Assembly (NCBI GenBank): GCA_015143295.1
Contig: CM026554.1
Coordinates: forward strand, 34,175,531-34,239,530
Direction of reading: 5' to 3'
Length of the DNA: 64,000 bases
Source of the DNA: Tetracentron sinense
Lineage: Eukaryota; Streptophyta; Magnoliopsida; Trochodendrales; Trochodendraceae
Position 1 is the first letter of the stretch, and every line of letters starts with the position of its first letter. Below, piece by piece: positions 34,464-46,231 of the stretch. The notes beneath the pieces are model-generated. The model had not been told where the DNA came from. It saw only the letters and a list, made by a program, of their open reading frames with translations, and ran no database searches. A program made the position numbers and the translations under genes.

Positions 34464-34934
34464 GACATTTTTTTTACTTTCCCTTGCATTTTTGTATGTT
34501 TTCTTTTTTATGATGCCAAGGGGAAGAAGAATGTATGAAACAAATGATATGTATTTTTTTGGAAAATATTTTTTTGTGAAATGAATTATGTAAATGCAAT
34601 ACTTTTTGTGAATGAAAGTTGACTTTTCATTAACTTTGTCTCAGTTCTTATCTTTTGATATTATGATTTGATATTTGCTTGGATGGTTTGAATGATAGCT
34701 GAACTTGTCCAAAATTGCTAAAATTTGGCTTCATATACTTAAGAATGTTTGACATGATTACTTTTAGCATTTTTGGTATCATGACCTTGAAATGAATTGT
34801 CTAAACTATGTAAAATAAAATGAACATGTTATAATTATTTAAGTGCATATGTTTAGGGGAGCTAACATATTTTATTAAGAATATATATTGAGGGGGAGCG
34901 TAATCCCATTTCATTGCATTATTATGTCATCATC

Positions 34935-34948
34935 AAAAAGGGGGAGAT
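34935..34948 (+). other. Polypurine tract of element B
   Basis: AAAAAGGGGGAGAT lies directly before the TGTTAGCC start of the 3' LTR. Confidence 0.88.
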
Positions 34949-36484
34949 TGTTAGCCTCAAGGTTACAACCTTAGGTACCCTTAATAATTTCGATGATAAC
35001 ACAATAATGGAATGTCAATTGTGGTACTAGTGTTTCTACCAAGTGTTTATAAAATTCAGATTATAAGAACATTAGCACATCATTCAAGGCATGAAGCATG
35101 AAAATGTCTCAAGGCAATTCAAAATGGATTCACTTAAGCAAGTCCTTCAATCATATGCAAATCATCAAAAGATTGTTCAATCCAAGTCAAAGAAAGCTAT
35201 TGGATCTAGGTGGATCAAATTGAAGAATCAAAGTCATACCCAAAGTCCAAATCAGATCCTAAACAAGAATGAAGCATCATAAAGACAAAGCCAAAACTGA
35301 AGATCCAAGATCAAGTTGAAGACCAACTCTCAAGAAGTCTAGTATTTATTTTTCATTTTTGAAAGTGTCTAGGACTTATGTAAGAAGTCCTCAAAGTATG
35401 GTTAGTTGAATGCTTAAATACTTAAATTGACCATAGGAGTCTAACACATATATTTCAAATCATTCTATGGCCCTAGAAAATAATGAAAATCATGTAAAAG
35501 GAAAGTCAAAAGACCTAGGAATTCATTCCCATCTTTAAGGTCTTATACAGATGAGAAAATAGAGTTTTTACTCTGATCTCATCGAAAAAATTACAGGGCA
35601 CTTGTAATCTCCGTGACGAAACTGGCTCAGGAAAGCCACTGATCTCGGCGATGAAGCGAGTTGTGCATCCCAATCTCGTTGACGAAATCATGCGGGAAGC
35701 ATATAAACACCTATAATGGCTAGTTTTAAACGACTATTTTGGCATTATATGTTTTCCCAACAGCTATAACGGATTGAGAGCTATAAATAGAGTTCATTTA
35801 TGAACTACCAATAACTCTTGAACAACTATTGATCTACCGAAGATAATCATTAATTCTCACCTAGATTTTCACTGTATTATCATTTTGAGAAAGCTAGAAA
35901 TCCCTAATCTCATTTGAGCTATTCAACTCCTATCATTTGAGAGATTTTCTAGAGTACTTCAAGGCAATCTTATCAGCTCAACTAAGGAGCAATATTTCGG
36001 ATTGAAAATCTAAATTTCTTATTGTAAAGAAAAGTCAAGAATCGGCATTGAAGTGGTAGCTTCGAAGAAGACAAGAGAAAGTGTTCTCTTGCAAAGTCAG
36101 GTCTGATCCTCACCCATAAGGAGGATTGTAAAGGTGTGATCCTTACCTACAAAAGGATTGGTTAGGCTTGATCTTCGCCCGGAAGAAGATTGTAAAAGGT
36201 TTGGGCTTCACCCAGAAGAAGTCTATGTGATTAGTGAAATCGTGATGAATCCTCTAGCGGGTAGCTTAAGGCAGGGACGTAAGCGGGATTGCCGAACCTT
36301 GTGAAAAATATGTTGTGTTTGCATTCTCTACCTTACTATTTACTTTTCTTAGTGCTATAATTTAGAATTGCTATGCTTTCCCTTGTTAATTTAATTCCAT
36401 AAAAATGGACTAAGTTAGAATTTAAATTTTCCAATACCCTATTCACCCCCCCCCCCCCCCTTTAGGGTCAATACTTGGGCAACT
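34949..36484 (+). repeat. Element B 3' LTR
   Basis: 1536 bp, TGTTAGCCTC to GGGCAACT, with the last base apparently changed from A. It includes the boxes at 35575-35689, TATAAATA at about 35782 and a poly-C run at 36446-36460. Its first 420 bases are absent from the 5' copy. Confidence 0.88.
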
Positions 36485-36649
36485 TCATCTTTTTTGAAGT
36501 TTCTTTTACTTAGCTTACATCAACTGTACATGGAATCAACTTGTTTAAAGTTTCTTTTAATTTCTATTTAAAAAGTAATTGAAGTTTCTTTTACTTAGCC
36601 ATTCCACTGGATGCATTTATATATTCATTTATAAACTGGTCTATACTGT

Positions 36650-38121
36650 ATATCTCAATATGACATTGTAAAAGCAGGATGAGGAGGTATTCTAGAGGAT
36701 CGCGGGGTAATAGCGATAGTTAGTCTTCTGCTCAGGCTGGTACATCCCAGGCAGGGCTCATGGCAAAGCAGGAGCCTGTTCACCCAGGCTATGATGTGCT
36801 AGACCAATCTTTGCCAACCTAGCATGAGCCATCACAACCTACAATAGGTAAATATTTAGATGATACTTTCTTTATTTAGGATATGAAATCACTTTTCATG
36901 CTTATATTGTATTCATGTATGTTACTATTTTTCTTGTACATCACCCTGCAGACAGACCAGGGGTGCGAATAGGCTGCCACCCCCGCCCCCACTAGGTGAA
37001 GGATGCAAGGTCGTTACTGTTAACGACCCGGGGCAGCCTATTGGCCCTATTTCGACTGAGTTGACGACATTCATTGGGGTTATGGTGAAGGACGAGGATG
37101 TCATCCCATTGGGACCATTCAAAGATTGGAGGCATGTCCCAAATGAGATGATCGATGCCATGCTGGATAGAGTTTTGGTAAGACAATTTGTCCACAATTA
37201 AATTTATTTTCGTACTTTAACCTTGCCTAGACTCATTTTATAGTGTTTATCCTTATTTTTTCGCAGACTCGTTTTGACATCCCCGAAGAGCGCACGAGGG
37301 TTTGGGTAACGCAGAAATGTAATCTATTATGGAAAGCCTGGAGGAAGAGGTTGTTTGATAAATCCTACGATCCAGCGCACCCACTAGAGGAGCAGTATGA
37401 CAACATAGAAAATAGGGTAAAAAGAGACCAGTGGAAGGAACCCGTGGACCATTGGAGGATAAAGGAAGCCCAGATATGAAAACGGTTTGACCTTTAATCT
37501 TTTAGTAGTCAATTTATTTGATTTATATCAATACTGCCACAATACTAACTGAATTTCATCATTTAAATAATAGGCTATCAAGGATAGATATAGGAGTAAT
37601 AAATCGCACCTTCATATGTTCCACACAGCAGGGACAAGACCTTATGCCCAATACAGGGTGGCTGAGGTATTTGTATTAGAATAATTTTACAGGAATGTAT
37701 TCAATTAATGCACTCCATAATATATTTGTTGTGAAGTTATTAATTGCAATTAACTTTTTTCATGAAGCAAGTAAATCATTCAGAGGGCCTGGAGCTGGAC
37801 CGGGTGCATATGATTGAGATTTTACATAAGCGCAGGGATGAGACTTACGTCGATCATGCATCGGAGCATGCGATAGTATGTTTATGAATTTAATGATTAG
37901 GTATTCACCCAGTCTTCTAAAATGTTATCATGTTATCTTCTTTATAACTTGAAGATATATCTATAATTACAGACATAGATGCACACGGTTTTGATTCAGC
38001 GTTTTGAGGGCAACAGTAGTAGCACTGCCCGGAATAAGGTATTCACTCAGGTCATGGGTCCAGACGGACATGGGCGTGTCTGCACTTATGGATTGGGTGT
38101 TTCCCCATCATAGTTCCACAT
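36650..38121 (+). pseudogene. CACTA/En-Spm-type transposase gene, 5' part
   Basis: Multi-exon remains of a plant Ptta/En/Spm family protein. An exon near 36950-37178 encodes VNDPGQPIGPIS and LGPFKDWRHVP and ends at a GTAAGA donor. The next (37267-37478) has TRVWVTQKCNLLWKAWRKR and ends where the donor is mutated to AT. 37573-37665 has SHLHMFHTAGTRPYAQYR before a GTATTT donor. About 37767-37875 has DRVHMIEILHKRRDETYVDH. The last (about 37972-38121) has VFTQVMGPDGHGRVCTYG and is cut by element A(-). Introns are about 80-110 bases. In-frame stops exist. The rest continues at 47500. Confidence 0.8.
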
Positions 38122-39742
38122 TGAAATATCCCTGTTCAATGATTCCTTTGACCTATAGGGGGGGTGAATAGGTCTTCCTAGCAATGTCTACCAATTTTAA
38201 TTTTATCGATTTATCAATCAGAGTTATGGCGAACACATCATACAAGTGCGGAAAGTAAAGAAGACAAGCAATTCACCACACACAAGATGTTTACATGGAA
38301 AACCCTTCTGGGAAAAACCACGGGACCTAATCCAGCACAAAATCTAGCATGAGAATAAGTTATCAGACACAAGACCAAATCTAACCCAACCAGACACCAA
38401 ACACTGTTCTTTGGTACAGATTCTCCATCTTGTAGAACAACCATGAACTCCTTGTTCGATCTCTGCAGTAGCAGCTCCGGCTCCTCACCAGCCAACTTTT
38501 CTCAAAGTTTCAATCCACGATCCAACAATCGATCGATTTTTATCCTCGACGGCTTTGGCATTGCCAACCAACACTTACATAGAGATGAAATTAAATTTGA
38601 AGGAATAAAATATCTCTAGTGGGATCTCAAACAACAATGGAGATCAACCGATGCAATTCAAGGATGAACAATTCAAACTTGCATCAACTGGAGCATGAGA
38701 GAGGAGAACTAAGGGTATCCACCAAGTGGGGATTTAAGAACCCTAAAATCTGTAGAGTAATCTCTAAACTCTCTCTCTAATTCCTTAGAATGAGTTAAGG
38801 GAGCATGGGAATAAGTTATCAGACACAAGACCAAATCTAACCCAACCGGACACCAAACACTGTTCTTTGGTACAAATTCTCCATCTTGTAGAATAACCAT
38901 AAACTCCTTGTTCGATCTCTGCAGTAGCAGCTCCGGCTCCTCACCGGCTAACTTTTCTCAAAGTTTCAATCCACGATCCAACAATCGATCGATTTTTATC
39001 CTTGACGGCTTTGGCAACGCCAACCAACACTCACATAGACTTGAAACTAAATTTGAAGGAATAAAATATCTCCAGTGGGATCTCAAACAACAATGGAGAT
39101 CAACCGATGCAATTCAAGGATGAACAATTCAAACTTGCATCAACTGGAGCATGAGAGAGGAGAACTAAGGGTATCCACCAAGTGGAGATTTAAGAACCCT
39201 AAAATCTTTAGAGTAGTCTCTAAACTCTCTCTCTAATTCCTTAGAACGAGTTAAGGGATCATCATATAAATAGCGAAGGCAATAGCACTTGCCAAAACAG
39301 AGTTCTGATGATTTTAGAAACCAAAAATACGAGGTCTGTTCGAACGGCTATGAGGGACGTTTGAACGGTTAGCTGGCCTTTCTTGGGTGTTCGAACGGCC
39401 AGGCTTGGCGTTCGAACGACCTGTGCAAATTTTGAATATTTTGCACTGCCATCCCTTATTCAATATCCAATACCTTATTGACCATCCAAATGCTATTAAG
39501 ATTACATGAGTAAATTTCTAAACCCCTACGGTATATGCTAAGGTGTTCTAAGTCAATTTTACCTATGGTAACCACTAGGTATCTAGGCCACTTACCATCC
39601 TAAGAGTGTTAGCGAATCTTGAAGTCGGAATGTACTTCCTTTGAGTCTTTGGAACTTCATCTTCATCAAACTTCATCAACCAAAGGTTACATTGATACCA
39701 TTTTGACATCAGAATTAAGCCAATACACAATATGACCTTACA
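38122..39742 (-). repeat. Element A(-) 3' LTR with internal 456-bp tandem duplication
   Basis: 1621 bp. Sequence from about 38349 to 38804 repeats at about 38805-39260 with a period of 456 bases (ATAAGTTATCAGACAC at 38355 and 38811). The 5' LTR has one copy. TTCGAA boxes lie at 39336-39422 and a TATA-like TATAAATAG near 39265. The PPT (minus AAAGGGAGAGAT) follows at 39743-39754. Confidence 0.9.
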
Positions 39743-40460
39743 ATCTCTCCCTTTGGCAATTCCATGATAAAATAACAACTGATGTACATGACTTGATACA
39801 CACTCCCACATATGGAGAGTTAATCAACTACATGACTCAGAATTACAATTTTGACAAAAAAATCAGCACAACCTTTTTCACCTCAAACCGCTTGTTCTTT
39901 TTATGTCAACTTGATCTGAACAGTTGCACATGCTAAAACACACAACCAAGTGAAGCATGTGAAATAAAAAGTGAGGAAAACACCAGGTGGAACAGAATCA
40001 ATATATACAAACTAACCAATGGAGTACTTCAATACTTCTCTCCCTTTTTGACATGAATGCCAAAGCAACACATAACCAAACAATAATCGAGGAAAAATTG
40101 AAATATCGCTCAACGGATTTTAAGAGTACATCCATTCAAGACATGTTATCAAATAAGATATGACAATATCACCAAAGATAGATAATATCAAGACGTAGTT
40201 TCCAGAAAAAAATGACAAAAGGAACAATAAATTCATCACAAGCCAAAAAGAGCTAAACATCACAAACAATTCATGGAAACAAGAATCCATACAATCCGTA
40301 TCCATAAAACATAGAGTGATGTATCATGACAGGAAAATAGGAAAGAAAAAAAGCAATCCATAGTCAAACATCACAAAATATAAGATCCCCCAACATAGTA
40401 CTCATGGTCCAAGCCAATAGACATCCCAAAAAAAATGAACATCCACAACATCATCAAAGA
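39743..40460 (-). other. PPT and 3' untranslated region of element A(-)
   Basis: PPT AAAGGGAGAGAT on the minus strand at 39743-39754, then about 700 bases of AT-rich sequence matching 15056-15872 of A(+) in reverse. No coding potential seen. Confidence 0.7.
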
Positions 40461-41911
40461 CTATCTATGGAGCAGGGGGGGAGCAGCGGCTAGAGTATCA
40501 TCATTGTTGCCATCGCACGGAGTGACATCAGTAACATCCTGAAGTGCACACTCCTCTCTGAGGCATGTAACATTTGCTCTCATATCTGTCAGAACAGTGG
40601 TGAGATACCGAAAATGGCCTCTGGTCTCAGCTGCAAAGTTAGAGAACTGAGTCTCCATCATGCTATGAAAAGCAGCTTGAGATGCGTGAGTCTTATTAAT
40701 GAATACAATCTGGCTCGCAATAAGTTGGGCCATCTGGACAACCAACATATCCATGGTAGTCAGTGGAGCAGGAGGAGGCTAAGCAAGTCTCTTCTCGGGT
40801 ATGGGTGCAGAACGATCAACTGCATGAGCTAGACTATTGGTGTAGGCCTTTGTTATGAGAGGACCTTTAGACGTACTAACCAAGTTGTCGACTGAATGGT
40901 GGTTGCCATCAGAGGCAAGTATACCTCGGATCAAGATGCCAAATGGCAAGCCGATAGTACCAGTACTGAGGCAGCACATATAAATCAGCAACTCAATAAT
41001 ATGAAAAGTAAGATCAATAGGCTCATCAGTGAGCAGGGTATGAAGAAAGCAAGCTTGATCAAAACTGATGTCAGTGGTATGACCTCTAGGATGGAGGTTA
41101 AAACACATTAAGAGATGTAGAATCCTAGCATTAGGGGTCAACCTACTCTGCAACAAATGAGTATCAGGCCATGAAGTCTGAGAGCCGCAGATCATGGTAG
41201 CGATCTCATCTATATAATGGCCATGGAGATTGGTCCGATAATGATATGGAAAATAAGCATCGGGACTTGAGGAATGGATAGAAGTCTGGCAATGAAGGCT
41301 GGAGTGACCTCAATAAAGATGCCTCGGACCTCAGTAGTGAAGGTCATGTGAACTAGGTTATCCTTTTCGATGTTCGAATATAATTCCCGAATCAGGATCA
41401 AAGGGCATTGCCCTGATAGAGTAAGAACTCCCTGCCACCCTCTCGACTGGATAATACGAGGAAGATTGGTGTGGGTAAAGTTGTGAAGGCGAACCGAATA
41501 CCCAAGGATCACAACACAGTGCTCAAAATAGTGCTCGAACCTATAGGCGGCAGTCAGTGATCTAAACCTACGGCCTTCAGAAGAGAGGTATGCTTGGCTC
41601 ACTTTAGCCCTTTTAGCATTTTTCTTCAGAGTGGCCTTTGATGGGGCTTTAGGCTTAGTGGTTGCCTTCCCTTTTCCAATAGGAGCAATGGATCTAGCCC
41701 TATTAGTCCAAGGGGCCGAAGGTTCCTCGATCACAATTCCCAGACCTCAAGTGAGAGGAGGTCCAGAATAAGAATCACTCTCATTCTCTGAGTTAGATTC
41801 AGAGGAATGGAATGAAGAGAGTGATGGGGAAGGTGATTTGTTGGCATTCTTTATCCATGAGGAGCTTGCCATGAGGATAACAAAAACCCATATGGGAATG
41901 AGGGTAAACAT
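40461..41911 (-). pseudogene. Element A(-) env-like protein gene, nearly continuous
   Basis: The start is the ATG at 41911. The first residues (MFTLIPIWVFVILM) form a hydrophobic segment, followed by SSSWIKN and a Ser-rich acidic stretch with SDSYSGPP. An in-frame stop lies shortly after, near 41750. 41210-41734 then carries a Lys-rich block (KATLKKNAKRAKV) and the globular region (FEHCVVILGYSVRLHNF, IIQSRGWQGVL, FIARLLSIPQVP). 40779-41195 continues it (LTPNARILHLLMCFNLHPRG, SFDQACFLHTLLTDEPIDLT). 40461-40754 gives the coiled-coil-like end (ETQFSNFAAETRGHFRYL). It aligns along its length with A(+) 10993-15055, so both the hydrophobic start and the globular region are family features. Its function is unknown. 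Confidence 0.75.
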
Positions 41912-42018
41912 GATGAAGAATGAGATATTTCAATCAAAGAATGGAAATTTCAAGATTAGATCAATGGATTACCTCAAAATGGAGAGAAATTTTTAAAGCC
42001 CTAGCTTCAATTTGGAGT

Positions 42019-42147
42019 GCATTCGAACGGGTGAGAACAAATGAGGGCATATCAAGGGTTTTGTACAAAAACCACGTTGGGCATTCGAACGCCCATTAAG
42101 GCTATTCAAACGGCAAGAAACAGTTGGCAGTCCATTCGAACGCCTGG
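42019..42147 (-). promoter_or_regulatory. TTCGAA boxes upstream of the env-like ORF, A(-)
   Basis: Four boxes: GCATTCGAACGGGTG (42019), GGCATTCGAACGCCC (42080), GGCTATTCAAACGGC (42100) and TCCATTCGAACGCC (42131). On the element strand they end about 110 bases before the env-like ATG at 41911, as in A(+). Confidence 0.65.
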
Positions 42148-42370
42148 ACAGGGAAACTCACAGTTTTTATTTTTCACCTTTTAATAACTCTCCCCCTCAA
42201 TTCATGACACATAGAATCTCCCATAGAATTCAAAACCAATTCTAGAAAGATTTTAAGCCTGAAAGCATAAAAAATATAGCAAGTTTTGAAACATGCAACT
42301 CCTCCTTAATTCAAGACCATTTGAAACCATAATTCATTTGTAAAGCACAATTAAGTCTAATTTCAAATTA

Positions 42371-42516
42371 TGCTCCGTTTGTTTCGAAGTAAAATAGAGG
42401 AAAACAAATGAATTTAGCGGAAAATGTCAGCTGTCCTAAAGGAAGTAGACTTGAAAAATGATATTTTCCGTGGAATTCATCTGTTTTCCTTATTTTACCT
42501 CAAAACAAACAGAGCA
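42371..42516. mobile_element. Foldback MITE inside element A(-)
   Basis: 146 bp. Left TIR TGCTCCGTTTGTTTCGAAGT and right TIR (reverse complement) TGCTCTGTTTGTTTTGAGGT continue as matching arms of about 40 bases. It is flanked by TTA at 42368-42370 and 42517-42519. A(+) lacks it. A 3-bp TTA duplication fits PIF/Harbinger-type insertion. Confidence 0.85.
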
Positions 42517-43009
42517 TTAGTCAAAAGCAGAAACTCCCCTTGAAAACAAGTTTGCATTAGCCACAATATAATCACATATGTATGCACTAATTTCCAAGAA
42601 GCCAAAAGATTGCTCACCCAAGATTTAATATCATTAAGTTTTGACTAAATGGGGATATGTCCGCCTAAGCTAGTCACATGGGCGATTAATAACAAACTCA
42701 ACAATCAAGACACATTTAGTGAAAAGTTTCACTTTGAAGCATAGTGTGTGTAGTGAGGTTTCTAACTTGAATCGTTTGGAGGTTTCAACCCATGGTCAAG
42801 GTTATGACATTATTGCATTTCAGGGACTCAAGGTGACTCATACACTAGAAGTCAAACCTGTTAAATCCTGAATTTTAGCATTTGAAGAACATGTGCTAAT
42901 TTTCACCCTTGTTAATCTTTTATGCGATTTTTCTTTTCTTTTCTTTTCATGACAAACATAGCCATATTTAGAGTTCTTTTCTTGGCTTTTTCAAAATTTT
43001 CTTGCAATG

Positions 43010-43175
43010 GCGGCTTTCACACTAATTGGGTAGGTAGCCCTAGCCATTGGCAACAGAGGCTTTCACACTAGCACCCAAATAGATAACTATTGACCGCATA
43101 GGTAGCCATTACATACTGTTTGCATCCAATAGTGACTTTCACACTATCCCAGAGGTAGCCCTTTCTATTGTCTCA
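43010..43175 (-). repeat. Conserved non-coding repeated module in element A(-)
   Basis: Counterpart of 9955-10115: repeated blocks of GGCTTTCACACTA, AGGTAGCC and CCAATAG or CAATGG. The order is kept between copies. Confidence 0.6.
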
Positions 43176-43769
43176 ATCTTCTTAAAGCAAAGGCACAAGC
43201 AAATAGGATATTAACATACCGGTCAATCCAGATTTGGTCAACCAAAACGATCATCATGAATAATAGCATTACCATTACTTAGGAATTTAGACCATCTTCT
43301 AGAGTAAGTCAGAGTGCATGTGCATGACACTTTAGTAACATTGTTTAACCAACTCTAACTGTGATTTAGAAGCTTTGTCAATTTTTAATTTTCCAAAAGA
43401 CTTTGAAAGGTATAATATCCTCATGAACTCAATCATATTCAATATTTTTACCTTAGCATGAAATATGAATTATGAATACAAGGAAATTGAAACATGCACA
43501 ATATGATAGGAGAGTTTGCCCAAGCAACATATTTTTGAATTTCTGATGATCTTTTTTTCAATGTTTTTGGATTTTTCAATATTTGAAGGAAAAACAACCT
43601 ATCTAAAAGAAACAAAAAATCTTTTTGGAGTTTTTCTTTTAATCAATCAAATAAAAAATTAAAGAGTGAAACAAACAAGAAAGTGCAAAACCTACTAATA
43701 TACATCACATAGATAGCACTAGGACATAATAGGCATGAAGAACAACTTAGTCTATCAAACAACACAAAA

Positions 43770-46160
43770 TCACTCTCCCTCACACCTAATGGGATTTTGG
43801 AATTTCAAGGAGGTGCGGGAGGTAAGGCTTCTAAGGTCATCCTTTCTCACATAGATGGATTTTGGCTTTTTGTTGACCCTTTGGTCTTTATCCATTTCAT
43901 TAGAAGATGTGAAGGTGACCTTCTTCTTCTTCTTCTTCTTCTTCTTCTTCCCATTCTCTCTTCTCTTTTGGAGAGCCCTAGCCTTTTGGTCTATCCTATT
44001 GCCTTCCCCATGATAAGCATAGGAAGTTTCCATACCGAGTCTAGTACTAGACAGTTAAGCTATTTTCATCGCTTCTTCGCTCAAATTTTTAGACTTTTCA
44101 ACCGAGGCTTGAATTTACCTGTAGAGATTCTATTGAATTGAATGTTGATTCCATGAACCATTTCGAGGATTTCTCCTAAAAGCAGGACATCGAGGTTTGA
44201 CCTTTTACTCCACACTGAAAGCAAGTGAGAATGAATCTAAGAGGAGGAGGGGAGCTACCTGTAAGAGCATGAACATGAGTCCTCTTTGCATCATCAGAAG
44301 TAGAATTTTTACCACAACCAGTAGCAACAAAGTGTTGGTATAACTGAGGACGAGATGAATCCGCATTTGGTTGAACATGCGTTTCTAGAATTCTCTCTTT
44401 GGGGGCTGAGGTAGAAGGATCATCATGGCTTAGATTAGCATGAATTCGCTCAAAAGTAGCAGATGCCATGGTACCAACATTCATGTGAATTGGTGGCCTA
44501 TTAGAATGCCCTATGCTGTCATGTTGACTGCTGAACGTTGCATCCTAGTTAATCCATCTAGGATTTGAGAATTGCTAATCAGTCTAACTTCTTTCTCAAA
44601 TTCGGTTACTATCTTAGCTGACCCATCCTTCATTTTAAGGGTATTCAAAAATTCCATTTCCGAAAACCTAACCTTCTTAATGAGGTTATCTCTCTTAGTC
44701 TCCAATTCTAGAATAAGAGTCTTGGACTCTTCAATTTCATTCCTAGAGGTGTCTTTTTCTACAACTTTGACCCACTTGATCAATGCAACATTTTCTCCTC
44801 CAAGACACTCTATTTTGTCAAAAAAATCAAACTTTTCTCTTTCAAGTCGAGAGAGTAGAGCACTCTTCCCTTCTGCTTCTACCTTGCAATCATATCTTTC
44901 AGATTGAATTAGTTTTAGTTTTTTATTCAAAGAGATTTTTGCTTTCTTCAGCTTTAGGCTTTCGGAATACAACTTTTGATAAGCTGAATCCATATCCTCA
45001 TCTTTTTCAGAGTCACTTTAACTCTTTTCAACATCCTCACTGGTCTCATGGTCATCATCACTTTCTCCTGTTCATTTATCAAAGGAAGAGACTCAACAAT
45101 CTCAGATAGAGAAACAGTGAAGGCCATGTGATTGGCAGATTCTCCACTTGACGAGTAGCTTTCAGAATGTTCACGTTCAGCCTCACTATCATCCCATGTG
45201 GCATTCATCTTTTTACCCTTGTTTTTCTTATTATTAGGGCAATCAAGTGAGATGTGACCATATCCTTTGTATTCATAGCATTGGATGCCACGAGATTTTT
45301 TGTCTTTACCTCTAAAAGTTTTCTTATTTTCCTAAGGTTTTGAATTTGACTTTTCACCTGTTTTTCTTCCTTGTCTAGGATTAAATCTCCTATTTGTTTT
45401 CAAAAATTTCTGAAATTTCTTAACAAATAGAGCTAATTCCTTCTCTCCTAACTCAAAGTCACTGTCATCTTCATCCAAAATTTTCTTGACAGATTTCAAG
45501 GCTAGATTTTTATTTTGCTTGGATGGCCTCAGATTGAGCTCAAAGGTTTGGAGGGACCCCACCAATTCCTCAATTTTAAGAGAGTCAACATTCTTACTCT
45601 CTTCTATCCCAGTGACCTTAGATTGGAATCTCTCAGGTAGAGATCTAAGGAATTTTCTCATAATTTTAGACTCACTTAACTTTTCACCCAATTTAAAACT
45701 AGAATTAACAATGTCACTCAGTTTAGCATAGAATTCATCAAACATGTCATTGTCTTCCATCTTTAGGTTTTCAAATTTGGTTGTGAGCATTTGAAGCTTT
45801 GAGATCTTTATAGTAGTGGTACCCTCATGGGTAATCTCAAGAATGTCCCAAGCCTGCTTTGCAGTTTCACAAGACAAAATTCATCTGAATTCCTTGGTTG
45901 TAACTCTAGTAAAGATCGCATTGAGACCTTTGGTATTCCAACCACTATTCTCAAGCTCATTCCTGGATCAGTCTTTGAAGTCTTTAGTGATTGTCATCTC
46001 ACCGACCATATTTATGGGTGCAATCCACCCATTAACAATAGACATCCAAATTCTCTCGTCTATGGATTTTAGAAAGGCTCTCATTCGAGCTTTCCAATAA
46101 GTTATTTCCATCAAATAGAGAAGGATGAGATACAAAACCATCCTCTCTTCGAGTAGTCAT
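43770..46160 (-). pseudogene. Element A(-) gag (UBN2 type)
   Basis: The start is the ATG at 46160, about 58 bases from the PBS. The N-terminal part is frameshifted. 45332-45877 (181 codons) is the core: AKQAWDILEITHEGTTTIK, KLQMLTTKFENLKMEDND, LRSLPERFQSKVTGIEE and a Lys-rich end. A first knuckle near 45230-45290 reads CYEYKGYGHISLDC, with the second Cys replaced by Tyr. An acidic Ser-rich stretch (44954-45208), a long charged coiled-coil-like part (44511-44993), a second knuckle CFQCGVKGQTSMSC with the His replaced by Gln (about 44176-44225), and a poly-Lys tail with IYVRKDDLR (43770-44033) follow. There are only a few breaks. No protease or pol follows. Confidence 0.85.
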
Positions 46161-46217
46161 TGATCAAAGATTTTTAGACAAGATCACACTTAAGGGTTTA
46201 GCCTTGTGAGTGAACCC

Positions 46218-46229
46218 GCTTTGATACCA
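46218..46229 (-). other. Primer binding site of element A(-)
   Basis: The minus strand reads TGGTATCAAAGC, 2 bases from the LTR end. Confidence 0.88.
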
Positions 46230-46231
46230 AT

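Larger units (their letters stand above)
20847..36484 (+). mobile_element. Element B: Copia SIRE-type retrotransposon with env-like gene, decayed
   Basis: The order on the plus strand is truncated 5' LTR, PBS (21996-22007), gag, protease/integrase, RT, RNase H, palindromic boxes, env-like ORF, polypurine tract and 3' LTR. The integrase-before-RT order and YVDD RT make it Copia. The third ORF after RNase H fits the SIRE lineage. Two Tekay solo LTRs (22081-24520 and 24760-27442) lie inside gag. Every coding region carries stops. Without the inserts the internal region is about 7.8 kb. Confidence 0.88.

Noticed and set aside
36440-36465. Poly-C and poly-G runs near LTR ends (also 21961 and 46267) as control elements
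   Set aside because: Simple homopolymer expansions of a CACCCTCCTCTAGG-like stretch, with lengths that differ between copies.
43917-43950. Poly-Lys ORF segment as a special domain
   Set aside because: CTT microsatellite expansion at the end of gag. A(+) has a shorter, ordinary Lys-rich stretch.
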